In this document: in pieces, positions 41,225 through 49,264 of the stretch
How the letters are laid out: each line of letters opens with the position of its first letter
Numbering within the stretch: the first letter of the stretch is position 1
Origin: UBA7703 sp963667195
GTDB lineage: Bacteria > Bacillota > Clostridia > Christensenellales > CAG-138
Reading direction: 5' to 3'
Assembly (NCBI GenBank): GCA_963667195.1
Contig: OY762962.1
Coordinates: forward strand, 3,038,001-3,102,000
DNA: 64,000 nt
Made by a program: the position numbers and the translations under genes
Notes under the pieces: generated by a model
Databases searched by the model: none
What the model saw: only the letters and a program-made list of their open reading frames with translations
What the model was told of the DNA's origin: nothing

Positions 41225-42214
41225 TTATGCTTGCGCACTGTCTTCGGTGCTTTGCGATTCCTGCGGTTCTGCTTGCTCCGCCTTCGGCTCCTCCTGCGGG
41301 AGTACGCCGTCGTTGATGGCAAGGTTGAAGGCAGCAATTGCGACCTCCAGCATCTCCGCTTCGGGTTCGCGCGTGGTTAAGTATTGCAGGCCCAGTCCCG
41401 GCGCGCGGATGATCCGCGCCCAGAGCGCATCGGACGCCGCGGCAAGCTTGAGCACTTCGTACGCAAGCCCTGCGACCAGCGGCAGAAAGATCAGTCGCGT
41501 GAGCACGCGCAGAAACAGGTTTTCCGCATACGGCAGCATCGCGAAAAACAAGATCGATACAGCCATCACGAGGAAGAGATAGTTCGTTCCGCAGCGTGCG
41601 TGCAGGCGCGAATACTTCATCGCGCTCTCGGGAGTAAGCGGAGCGTCGTGCTCATAGCAGGCGATGGTCTTGTGCTCCGCGCCGTGATACATATACACGC
41701 GGCGAATATCCTTCATCAGCGAGATCGCCGTGATGTAGCCTAAGAAGATGAACAGCCGCACAAAGCCTTCCACAAGGCTCTTCCAGATGCGTGGCGCGTC
41801 CGTGTTCCAGTGGATGAGCTGCGTCACCAGAGAGGGCAGCAGTACAAACAGCCCGATTGCGAGCGCGGCTGCCAGAATCACCGCGACGACGATGGCGATA
41901 TCCATCACGTCCTTGCCGGTCTTCTTGGCAAGCCATTTTTCAAAGCGGCTCGGTTCCTCCTCGATGGCTTCGCCATAGAGCTCTGCCGAGCGCGTCATCA
42001 TCTTCATGCCTGTTGCGAGAGAGTCCACAAACGCGACCACGCCGCGCACGACCGGCCACTTGAGAATGGGGCTCTTGCTCGTTTCCTTTTTGGGCGTGTA
42101 TTCGGTTTCTATCGTGCCATCCGCTTTTCGAACGGCAAGCGCGATGCCGCCGCTCATGGTGCGCATCATGACGCCTTCCATGACAGCCTGACCGCCAACC
42201 GAGCATCGTTTCAT
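41225..42214 (-). CDS. DUF1385 family membrane protein (YqhQ-like)
   Basis: A 329-residue membrane protein of unknown function, widespread in Clostridia at this locus. It begins with the family hallmark CSVGGQAVMEGVMMR, has about four hydrophobic segments in the middle, the conserved block YHGAEHKTIACYEH on a probable cytoplasmic loop (metal-ligand-like His and Cys), and a non-conserved Glu/Gln-rich tail. It sits between rpmE and prmC with its own promoter, so it is probably the first gene of the operon to upp. Confidence 0.92.
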   Translation of the reverse strand: MKRCSVGGQAVMEGVMMRTMSGGIALAVRKADGTIETEYTPKKETSKSPILKWPVVRGVVAFVDSLATGMKMMTRSAELYGEAIEEEPSRFEKWLAKKTGKDVMDIAIVVAVILAAALAIGLFVLLPSLVTQLIHWNTDAPRIWKSLVEGFVRLFIFLGYITAISLMKDIRRVYMYHGAEHKTIACYEHDAPLTPESAMKYSRLHARCGTNYLFLVMAVSILFFAMLPYAENLFLRVLTRLIFLPLVAGLAYEVLKLAAASDALWARIIRAPGLGLQYLTTREPEAEMLEVAIAAFNLAINDGVLPQEEPKAEQAEPQESQSTEDSAQA

Positions 42215-42289
42215 GATTTGTTCCCCTTAATTGCATTCCCATAACAAGCCCATGAAATTTCCCGTTTCACTTCCTGCATGGTTCCGATT

Positions 42290-42319
42290 ATTGTACCATA
42301 TGCTGAATTGCCCGGGCAA
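42290..42319 (-). promoter_or_regulatory. Promoter of the DUF1385-prmC-prfA-sua5-rpiB-upp operon
   Basis: Minus strand: -35 TTGCCC (42319-42314), 18-base spacer, extended -10 TGG-TACAAT (42295-42290). The -35 lies inside a CCGGGCAAGAAAAA sequence that recurs exactly at 42349-42362. Confidence 0.6.
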
Positions 42320-42355
42320 GAAAAACACGGTGCCTTGTGTCGGATCGTCCGGGCA

Positions 42356-42387
42356 AGAAAAAACCTCCCCCGTAAAGGGAAGGTTTT
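42356..42387 (-). terminator. Terminator after rpmE
   Basis: Minus strand AAAACCTTCCC and GGGAGGTTTT form a stem with a bulged base, followed by a run of T. It is 9 bases after the rpmE stop. Confidence 0.8.
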
Positions 42388-42395
42388 CACGCTTT

Positions 42396-42593
42396 TTACA
42401 GACCGTAACGCTTTTTGAAACGGTCAACACGTCCGCCGCTGTCCACAAGCTTCTGTTTGCCAGTGAAAAACGGATGGCACTTGCTGCAGATTTCGACAGA
42501 CAGGTCTTCTTTCGTCGAACCGGTCCTGAAGGTCTCGCCGCAAGCACAGCGAACGGTAGCTTCGCCGTATTTCGGATGGATGTCCTTCTTCAT
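42396..42593 (-). CDS. rpmE: 50S ribosomal protein L31
   Basis: A 65-residue large-subunit ribosomal protein of the zinc-binding type: Cys16 and Cys18 (CACGETF), Cys36 and Cys39 (CSKC). It starts MKKDIHPKYGEATV behind AAAGGAG. The ATG at 42593 is preferred to an upstream in-frame start that lies across the promoter. It is located between rho and the DUF1385 gene, as in many Firmicutes. Confidence 0.97.
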   Translation of the reverse strand: MKKDIHPKYGEATVRCACGETFRTGSTKEDLSVEICSKCHPFFTGKQKLVDSGGRVDRFKKRYGL

Positions 42594-42627
42594 GATGATC
42601 ACTCCTTTGAAAACACTACCAAAAGTT

Positions 42628-42656
42628 AGTATAGCGATTGAACGCAAGAAAATCAA
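42628..42656 (-). promoter_or_regulatory. Promoter of rpmE
   Basis: Minus strand: -35 TTGATT (42656-42651), 17-base spacer, -10 TATACT (42633-42628). The leader is about 30 bases. Confidence 0.65.
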
Positions 42657-42713
42657 GAGTTTTCTGAATATTTTAAGCTTTTTTGCATCGCTTGGTATAC
42701 AGAAAATTCTCTT

Positions 42714-44579
42714 TTACTTGCCAAAGCGGCTGGTCGACATGGTCGTATAGCCGTCTTTCTCGTAAATGCTGACCCAATCCTTCAGGCGCTGGAGGAATTC
42801 CTCGTTGTTGTTGGTCTTATCCAGCATGCTGATCAGGTGCTCGGTCACGTCCGCCGTGTTGCCGCCCGCGAGCACTCTGCGAATCGTTCGAACCGCTTCC
42901 AGCTCCTCATTCGAGAGCAGCAGGTCTTCCCTGCGCGTGCCGGACTTGTAGATGTCGATGGCCGGGAAGATTCTGCGTTCACTGAGCTTGCGATCCAGAT
43001 GGATCTCCATGTTGCCCGTGCCCTTGAACTCCTCGTATACCATGTCGTCCATGCGGCTGCCCGTCTCGGTGAGCGCGGTTGCGATCACGGTGAGGCTTCC
43101 GCCGTTTTCAATCTTTCTCGCGGCGCCAAAGAAGCGCTTGGGCTTATGCAGCGCGCCCGGATCCATACCGCCGGAGAGCGTGCGTCCCGTCGGCGGGATC
43201 GTGAGGTTGTAGGCGCGTGCAAGTCTCGTCAGGCTGTCCATGAGGATCACGACATCCTTGCCCATCTCGACCAAGCGCATAGCGCGCTCCTGCACCATCT
43301 CAGCAACGCGGGTGTGGTGCTCCGGCAGTTCGTCAAACGTGGAATACAGCACCTCTCCCTTGATGGAGCGCTGCATGTCGGTGACTTCCTCCGGTCGCTC
43401 ATCGATGAGCAGCACGATCAGGTGCGTGTCGGGATAGTTCTTCGATATGCCGTTTGCGATGCTCTTGAGCAGCGTGGTTTTGCCCGCCTTGGGCTGGGAG
43501 ACGATCATCGCGCGCTGTCCTTTACCGATTGGCGCGATAAGATCGATCAAACGGATGGCGAGGTTGTTTGTGCCCGGTTGCTCGAGCGTATAGCGCTCAA
43601 AGGGGAACACCGGAACAAGCTCTTCATACGGCTTGCGGTCTACGATGCTTTCGGGAGATTCCCCGTTGACCGCCGTGATGTACAGCAGCGCGAGGAAACG
43701 CTCGCCCTCTTTCGATGGACGCGTTTTGCCGGTGACCATGTCGCCCGTGCGCAGGCCGAAGCGGCGAATCTGCGCGATGGAGACGTATACGTCATGCTGA
43801 CCGGAGAGATAGTTTTCGCTGCGGAGGAAACCGTAGCCATCCGGTAGCACTTCCAGCACGCCCTCCGCGTCTCCGCAATCTCCGGTCTGGAGAATTTCGG
43901 GAACGGCGGGATTGCTCGTGCCGTAATCTTTGTTGTAATATCCTTCGGGGTTGCGCGGGCGGAAGTTGCGGTCGCCTTCGAAGCCTGCCTGCTCCGCGCC
44001 GTAGTTCGCGGCATTAAACCCTTGCTGAAATGCAGGCTGTTGGAAGTTGTTCTGTTGAGGAAAGCTGTTCGGCTGTTGGTAGGAGTTTTGCTGATAGTTG
44101 TTGCGCTGATAGCCGCTCTGCTGATAGCCGCCGCTTTGCTGGTACCCACCCTGCTGATAGCCACCGCTCTGCTGCTGATAATTTTGCTGATAGCTTCCCT
44201 GCGGAGAGTATTGGCGTCTCTGGTAGCCGTTCTGCTGCTGGCGATTGTCATAATACGGCTTGTTCTGCTGATAGGGCCGCGGCGTATAGGAAGACCTGCG
44301 GTATCCGTCCGTCTCCTGCGCATCAAACCGCGCACCGGAAGGATCGTTTCCCGGTTCTCCCGGCATTGCCTCTTGTTCCGCGCCTTGCTGTGCGATTGCT
44401 TCGGGAACCGGGGCTTCCTCTTCTTCGGAGGGCGAAAAATCGGAGGGCACTACGCCTCCGCCCATAATGATCTCAACGAGATCACTTTTCCGATATTTAG
44501 TTAACGATTTTACACCCTGTAGCTTTGCGATTTCGCGCAAATCTCCAAGGCTCTTCGCCTCCAACTGTTCCTTGTTCAA
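42714..44579 (-). CDS. rho: Transcription termination factor Rho with prion-like insertion
   Basis: Rho is the hexameric RNA helicase that ends transcription. At 621 residues it is about 200 longer than usual. Residues 1-45 form the N-terminal helix bundle; 46-95 are acidic; 96-190 are a low-complexity tract of Gln, Tyr, Asn, Gly and Ser built from YQQ, GGYQQSG and NSYQQ units; the RNA-binding cold-shock domain covers about 228-300; and the motor has Walker A PKAGKT (363-368) and LIDERPEEVTDM. The insertion resembles the candidate prion domain of Clostridium botulinum Rho. The start is a TTG at 44579 with GGAG seven bases upstream. Motor motifs are intact, so it should be active. Confidence 0.97.
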   Translation of the reverse strand: MNKEQLEAKSLGDLREIAKLQGVKSLTKYRKSDLVEIIMGGGVVPSDFSPSEEEEAPVPEAIAQQGAEQEAMPGEPGNDPSGARFDAQETDGYRRSSYTPRPYQQNKPYYDNRQQQNGYQRRQYSPQGSYQQNYQQQSGGYQQGGYQQSGGYQQSGYQRNNYQQNSYQQPNSFPQQNNFQQPAFQQGFNAANYGAEQAGFEGDRNFRPRNPEGYYNKDYGTSNPAVPEILQTGDCGDAEGVLEVLPDGYGFLRSENYLSGQHDVYVSIAQIRRFGLRTGDMVTGKTRPSKEGERFLALLYITAVNGESPESIVDRKPYEELVPVFPFERYTLEQPGTNNLAIRLIDLIAPIGKGQRAMIVSQPKAGKTTLLKSIANGISKNYPDTHLIVLLIDERPEEVTDMQRSIKGEVLYSTFDELPEHHTRVAEMVQERAMRLVEMGKDVVILMDSLTRLARAYNLTIPPTGRTLSGGMDPGALHKPKRFFGAARKIENGGSLTVIATALTETGSRMDDMVYEEFKGTGNMEIHLDRKLSERRIFPAIDIYKSGTRREDLLLSNEELEAVRTIRRVLAGGNTADVTEHLISMLDKTNNNEEFLQRLKDWVSIYEKDGYTTMSTSRFGK

Positions 44580-44659
44580 CTGGATACTCCTCTCTACGGT
44601 AAGACCAACTGCCTGTCAATAAACCAGAAGCTGATTCGATTTGATATGATTGATATATT

Positions 44660-44688
44660 ATCATATCCTCAGGCGGTTTCTTTGTCAA
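44660..44688 (-). promoter_or_regulatory. Promoter of rho
   Basis: Minus strand: consensus -35 TTGACA (44688-44683), 17-base spacer, -10 TATGAT (44665-44660). The leader is about 74 bases. This is the best -35 match in the window. Confidence 0.8.
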
Positions 44689-44971
44689 TATACGCCATCC
44701 TTTTTTCACAACCAAAGACAGAGTCGCCGGTTCATACGCGTATTTGTGTTTCCAGATGAAACAAACCAGCGTTTTTGGTGTGTTCCGGTTTGCGTGCGCT
44801 ATTATTATTCTACGATTGATTGATCAAATTCCTATTTGGCGAAGATCAAAACTGGCGGAGAATCGCTCCATAGCTCATCTGATCCAAAAATATCTGTGTT
44901 CCTGTAACCAAATTGAAAACCTATTGTGCCTTATCTTTCAATTTCGGGCAAATTATGCTAAGATACACACC
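44689..44971 (+). other. Intergenic region between rho and divIC without a gene
   Basis: The 392-base gap between the rho and divIC starts holds the rho leader and promoter (44580-44688) and this AT-rich remainder. The frame of divIC is open back to 44744, but those codons have no ribosome site, no family similarity and poor codon usage, so I read this as noncoding. It contains the 44910-44944 inverted repeat and a putative -10 at 44959-44964. Confidence 0.6.
44910..44944. repeat. Inverted repeat with 17-base spacing upstream of divIC
   Basis: AAATTGAAA (44910-44918) and TTTCAATTT (44936-44944) form a perfect 9-bp dyad separated by 17 bases. The right arm covers the -35 position of the putative divIC promoter (-10 TAAGAT at 44959-44964), so it could be an operator. 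Confidence 0.5.
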
Positions 44972-45427
44972 ATGGCAAGCAAACCGACAGAACGAATCGA
45001 ACAAATCCGAACCGGATTCCGCATCCGGCCTCGTTATATTATCCTTTTTTTCATTTTGACGATCTTCGTGCTCGGCGGCGTCTATCTTTCGCAGAGGACA
45101 AAGCTTTCGAGCATCGCCGAAGAGAAAATCGAGCTGCAGACGAAACTGGACGCAAAAAAGGTCGAGCAGGAACGTCTGGAGCGCATGTTGGAATACATGC
45201 AGACGACGGATTATAAGATTCAGTACGCGCGGGAAAAGCTCGGCTACGTATTCGAAGACGACTGGAAGTTTTATGACGATTCGCAGGATGCCAAGGTAAC
45301 GCCTAAGCTTGCGGAAACGCCTACGCCTCTGCCAGCGTTGACGACGCCTACCGCGAAACCCAGCCCGACGCCGACGCCGATGCCCACCACCGCACCGAAC
45401 GTCACCGTCGTTACAATGGGACCGTAA
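44972..45427 (+). CDS. divIC: Septum formation initiator family protein (DivIC/FtsL-like)
   Basis: A 151-residue bitopic membrane protein of the division machinery. It has a short basic cytoplasmic part (1-21), one membrane helix (about 22-43), a coiled coil (about 48-85) and the family block TDYKIQYAREKLGYVFEDD, which in DivIC contacts FtsL and DivIB. The last 50 residues are a Pro-Thr-rich tail (KPSPTPTPMPTT) that should face the wall; such a tail is unusual in DivIC. The ATG at 44972 has no ribosome site, and a -10-like TAAGAT ends seven bases before it, so translation could be leaderless. It is followed after six bases by ppx, a common divIC-ppx linkage in Clostridia. Confidence 0.85.
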   Translation: MASKPTERIEQIRTGFRIRPRYIILFFILTIFVLGGVYLSQRTKLSSIAEEKIELQTKLDAKKVEQERLERMLEYMQTTDYKIQYAREKLGYVFEDDWKFYDDSQDAKVTPKLAETPTPLPALTTPTAKPSPTPTPMPTTAPNVTVVTMGP

Positions 45428-45432
45428 CGAAC

Positions 45433-46350
45433 ATGCAACTGCTCGTTTTTGACATTGGAAGCAATTCCGTTCGCACCCTGCGCGTCACGCAGGATGCGCA
45501 ATCCCAGCCGCACTTTTCCGGCAAACACGTTTATACCACGCGTCTGGCAGAAGGGTTAGCCGAATCCGGCTCCCTCTCTACCGCCCGGATGCAGCAATCC
45601 CTGCTCGTGATTCGCTCGCTGCATGGCGAGTATGCACCGCAGGGCTTTTCATCGTATGCCTATGCCACCAGCGCCGTGCGGGACGCTTCAAACGGAGTAG
45701 CTTTCCTCCGCTCTGTTGAGGAGATCATAGGAAGTGGTCATGCGCGCATCCTCACCGGCGAAGAGGAAGCGGCGTTTGCGCAGCAGGGCGCGAATCCGGA
45801 CGGTGGCAGAATCATACTCGATATCGGCGGCGGCAGCACGCAGATTGTCCGCCCCGGTTCGCGGGAAAGCTGGCCGATCGGCTGTGTGCGCGCAAAAGAC
45901 CTCGCGCCGCAATCCGACCTACTCTCGATTGCCGACGCGCTCTATCCGATCCTATCGGGCTTGTTCGGCCCACCGGAGCTGGGAGAACGGCAGGACCGTC
46001 CTGTCTTATCCAGCGATAAACAGCTCCCCCAGGAGCCGCTGCTCGGCATCGGCGGAACGATCACGACACTTGCGCTGCTCTGCGAAGGAAAGGATTCCTT
46101 TACGCCCTGGGAAGGCGAGAAGCCGATCGACTCTATCACGCTGCGCGCCGTGCTCAACACACTTGATCAAATGGGCGATGCGCAGCGCGCCAAGATTCCG
46201 CTTCTGAAAGACCGGCACGACGTCATCCTCCACGGCGGCGTCATTCTACAGTATCTCATGGAACGCCTGCACAGTCCCAGAATCGGAGCAACGCTCTCCG
46301 ACGGGCTGGACGGCTACGCGTTTCATCTGCTCAAGACCATTCATCCATGA
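45433..46350 (+). CDS. ppx: Ppx/GppA family phosphatase
   Basis: A 305-residue ASKHA-fold phosphatase of the exopolyphosphatase/guanosine pentaphosphatase family, which hydrolyses polyphosphate or (p)ppGpp. The two phosphate loops are visible, FDIGSNSVRTLRV at the N-terminus and LDIGGGSTQIV mid-protein, with the family block TSAVRDASN between. It lacks the C-terminal HD-like domain of long Ppx enzymes, so it is the short form. The substrate preference is not decidable. It lies in an operon with divIC and ends at a strong terminator. Confidence 0.93.
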   Translation: MQLLVFDIGSNSVRTLRVTQDAQSQPHFSGKHVYTTRLAEGLAESGSLSTARMQQSLLVIRSLHGEYAPQGFSSYAYATSAVRDASNGVAFLRSVEEIIGSGHARILTGEEEAAFAQQGANPDGGRIILDIGGGSTQIVRPGSRESWPIGCVRAKDLAPQSDLLSIADALYPILSGLFGPPELGERQDRPVLSSDKQLPQEPLLGIGGTITTLALLCEGKDSFTPWEGEKPIDSITLRAVLNTLDQMGDAQRAKIPLLKDRHDVILHGGVILQYLMERLHSPRIGATLSDGLDGYAFHLLKTIHP

Positions 46351-46363
46351 GCTTCTGAATATA

Positions 46364-46397
46364 AAAAGCGGCGCACTCTTTCGGGTGCGCCGCTTTT
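46364..46397. terminator. Bidirectional terminator between ppx and htrA
   Basis: AAAAGCGGCGCAC and GTGCGCCGCTTTT form a perfect 13-bp stem with an 8-base loop. A and T flanks on both sides let it work for both convergent genes. Confidence 0.9.
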
Positions 46398-46413
46398 GTG
46401 TTGCGTCGTGTTG

Positions 46414-47781
46414 TTATTTCGGTGTCGGTGTTGCCTCAGGTATGGGCGAAGGCGTTCCGCCAACCACGTCATCAAAATTCATGTCGCTCTTGTTTCCGAT
46501 GACGATGGTCAGATCCAGATAGTTCCCATCGCGATAGACCTTGAGCTTCAGTTCGTCGCCAATCATGCAACCAAGCACGATGTTGACGAGCTGCTGATGC
46601 GTGGTGATCGTTTCTCCATTCGCTTCGGTGATGATGTCCCCCGCCAGAACGCCGGCCTGATCCGCAGGCCTGCCCTTGACGACGCTCTCTACCAGCGCGC
46701 CCTTGGGAACGCCGAGCTCTTCCGCCCTGGCTGCGTCAACCGTGCTGACGGTAACGCCGATGCCCGGGCGCTCGATATAGCCCTTGGTGATCAGCACTTC
46801 CATGATCTTCTGCACCTGGTTGATCGGGAGCGCAAAGCCGATTCCTTCCGCGCTGACGGCGTTGCCCAGCTCATCATAGCCCGCCGTGATCGTCTTAGCA
46901 CTGTTGATGCCGATGACTTCGCCGTTCATGTTGATCAAGGGACCGCCGCTGTTGCCGAAGTTGATCGCGGCATCCGTCTGGAGGTAGGTATTCGTGTAGT
47001 TATCGATGGTCACTTCGCGCTTGGTTGCGCTGATGATGCCGAATGTGATGGTGTTCGCCAGCTCGTCCGTGGAGAGCGGGTTGCCGATGGCGAGCACATA
47101 TTCGCCAACGCGAACCGCGTCGGAATCCCCGAGCTTGAGCGGGTTGAGCTGCGCGCCTTCCACCTTGAGCACCGCGATGTCGGTTTCGGTGTCGGAGCCG
47201 ATCAGCGTTGCGTTGCGCTCCTGCGTTTCACCAAACACTTTGACGGTGACCTTGCTTGCGCCTTCCACAACATGCGCATTGGTCAGGATATACCCCTCGC
47301 TGGAAACGACAAACCCCGTGCCGCTGCCATAGAGCTCGTCAACCTTGTTGCCTTTGGAGTTTTCCGCCTGCACATAGTTGAGAACGCCAACCACACCGGG
47401 AGACACCGCGTCGTAGATGTCCGGGATGGGGTTGTCCACCATACCGGGCAGCGTGGGGGCTGCTCCGTCTAGATTTGGCATAACGCGGTCGTTATCCGCA
47501 ACCACAGGTGTCTGCGTCGGAACGGGTGCCGCCGTCGCTTCCGGATTGCTTGCGGGCGGTTCCGTGGCGTCCGTGCCGACCTGCGGTGTCGGAGTCAAGT
47601 CAACGATTGAGTAGTCCGGCATCGCGCCGCCGAGCAGATTCGGCCAGAAGAGCCCTGTTACCAGCAGCGCAAGCAATACGAGAACGATGATGATGACGAC
47701 TGTCGCAAAGGCGTTTCCGCCTCTGTCTTCGCGGTTGTGTTTGCTTTGGTGGTCCGATGTGTAATAGCCGTTATGTTCCAT
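46414..47781 (-). CDS. htrA: HtrA/DegP-like membrane-anchored serine protease with PDZ domain
   Basis: An envelope quality-control protease of 455 residues. A membrane anchor spans about 26-47, followed by a Pro/Thr/Ala linker (about 60-120). The trypsin-like domain has the complete triad His170 (TNAHVVEG), Asp201 (ETDIAVLKV) and Ser278 (FGNSGGPL). One PDZ domain covers about 330-430, and the tail ends PSPIPEATPTPK. The start overlaps the histidine kinase gene by 11 bases, so the operon is regulator-kinase-protease. This resembles secretion-stress systems in which a two-component pair controls HtrA. Confidence 0.95.
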   Translation of the reverse strand: MEHNGYYTSDHQSKHNREDRGGNAFATVVIIIVLVLLALLVTGLFWPNLLGGAMPDYSIVDLTPTPQVGTDATEPPASNPEATAAPVPTQTPVVADNDRVMPNLDGAAPTLPGMVDNPIPDIYDAVSPGVVGVLNYVQAENSKGNKVDELYGSGTGFVVSSEGYILTNAHVVEGASKVTVKVFGETQERNATLIGSDTETDIAVLKVEGAQLNPLKLGDSDAVRVGEYVLAIGNPLSTDELANTITFGIISATKREVTIDNYTNTYLQTDAAINFGNSGGPLINMNGEVIGINSAKTITAGYDELGNAVSAEGIGFALPINQVQKIMEVLITKGYIERPGIGVTVSTVDAARAEELGVPKGALVESVVKGRPADQAGVLAGDIITEANGETITTHQQLVNIVLGCMIGDELKLKVYRDGNYLDLTIVIGNKSDMNFDDVVGGTPSPIPEATPTPK

Positions 47782-49255
47782 ATTTTTTTCCTCCGTCTGA
47801 AGTAGAACGTTTCGGAACCGGCGCGCGCTTGAGCGTAAACGTAAACGTGCTTCCTTTTCCCTTTGCGCTCTTGAGCGTGATGGTTTGGTTGTGTTGGTCG
47901 ATGATACGCTTCACGATGGAAAGGCCGAGGCCAGTTCCGCTCTGTTTCGTGGGCGTATGCGCCTTTTCTACTTTATAGAAGCGGTCAAATACATGCGGAA
48001 TATCCTCTTCCGGAATACCTTGACCGGAGTCTTGAATGCTTACGTAGACCTCGCGCCGCATCGCATAGGTCGCAATGCGCAGCTTGGAGTCGTCCGGTGA
48101 ATACTTGATCGCGTTGTCGATGATGTTACGCAGCACCTGCGAAATCTGCGCGCTGTCCGCTTCCACATAGTACTGCTCCTGCGCAAACTTCACGTCCACT
48201 TCCATGTGGTGTTCGTAGATGCGCGCTTCAAACGTGATCAGCGTTCTTCGTATCAACTCGTTGATGTCGAAGATTTCGAGCTTCAGCGCGGTCTTGCCGC
48301 TCTCGATTCGCGCAAGGTCGAGCAGATCGTTGACCATGCCCGCCATGCGGCGCGTTTCCGAAAGAACGATGCCGATGTATTTCTCATGCTCCTCCGGCCC
48401 GATTGTGCCGTCCTGCATGGCCTCCAAAAAGCCCTTCATGCTCGTCAGCGGGCTTCGCAGTTCGTGGCTGACGTTGGCGACGAAGCTCCTGCGCGTGGCC
48501 TCCAGATCCTTGAGCTGATCCGCCATGTTGTTGAAGCTCACGGCAAGCTGGGTTGCCTCTTCCACACTGCTGATCGGAATGCGGATGTTGTAGTCGCCCT
48601 TTGCGTATTTCTGAACGGTCTCGTTGATCTCCATAAAGGGCTTGGTTAGCCGGTTTGTGGTGTAGTACACCACGATCACGCAGATCAAGACCGCAATCAG
48701 GCAAACCAGCATCACCTCGGCATACGCCATGTTGATGGCACCGCGCGCTTCCGTTATGTCGATATAAAAGCGCACCACATGCGTCGCAACTCCGTCAATG
48801 ACGACGGGCTTCGAGCCCGCCAGCATCTGAAAACTTCCCTTCAACTGCGTAAAACGCACGCTGTTCGCGTCCAAATCGGAGACGGCGTTCAGCATGCGTG
48901 ATATCTCTTCCTCCGAGTAGCGGACGTTCATAATCTCGTCCCACTTCGAGCCGGAGGCATATTGCGCCATGGCGCCGTCCACGGAGATGATTTGAATCAA
49001 TCCGTCGTAGTGCCTTGCGATTGTGTTGAGCTCCATAATCGAGGCGTTTTCCCCTACGATCGGGCTCTTGGTGTTAAAGTACAGTTCGGTAACGATGCTG
49101 ATTTCGTTCGCGATGTTCTGTTTTTCCCGCCGCATGACAAAGCCGGAAATCAACGCCCCGGAGATAACGCCGGAGAGAAGTAACAGCCCGATGGTCACGC
49201 CCATATAGGTTGCCAGCATTCGGGAAAAGAGCGTTCTGAGAAAGTCCTTGCGCAT
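47771..49255 (-). CDS. Sensor histidine kinase (HAMP, HisKA, HATPase)
   Basis: A 494-residue membrane kinase. It has TM1 at about 18-40, an extracytoplasmic sensor of about 140 residues, TM2 at about 180-200, a HAMP linker, a HisKA domain with phosphorylated His264 (VSHELRSPLTSMKG), and an ATP-binding domain with N box NIIDNAIKYSP and G boxes DSGQGIP and GTGLGLSIV. It belongs to the WalK/PhoR-like group, but lacks a visible PAS domain. It is ten bases after the response regulator and overlaps htrA; the signal is presumably envelope or secretion stress (inferred from the neighbour). Confidence 0.94.
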   Translation of the reverse strand: MRKDFLRTLFSRMLATYMGVTIGLLLLSGVISGALISGFVMRREKQNIANEISIVTELYFNTKSPIVGENASIMELNTIARHYDGLIQIISVDGAMAQYASGSKWDEIMNVRYSEEEISRMLNAVSDLDANSVRFTQLKGSFQMLAGSKPVVIDGVATHVVRFYIDITEARGAINMAYAEVMLVCLIAVLICVIVVYYTTNRLTKPFMEINETVQKYAKGDYNIRIPISSVEEATQLAVSFNNMADQLKDLEATRRSFVANVSHELRSPLTSMKGFLEAMQDGTIGPEEHEKYIGIVLSETRRMAGMVNDLLDLARIESGKTALKLEIFDINELIRRTLITFEARIYEHHMEVDVKFAQEQYYVEADSAQISQVLRNIIDNAIKYSPDDSKLRIATYAMRREVYVSIQDSGQGIPEEDIPHVFDRFYKVEKAHTPTKQSGTGLGLSIVKRIIDQHNQTITLKSAKGKGSTFTFTLKRAPVPKRSTSDGGKKYGT

Positions 49256-49264
49256 CTTACCGCA

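Noticed and set aside
44030..44215. CRISPR-like short repeats
   Set aside because: The repeated units are in-frame Gln/Tyr/Gly codons of rho, with irregular spacing and no conserved repeat/spacer structure.
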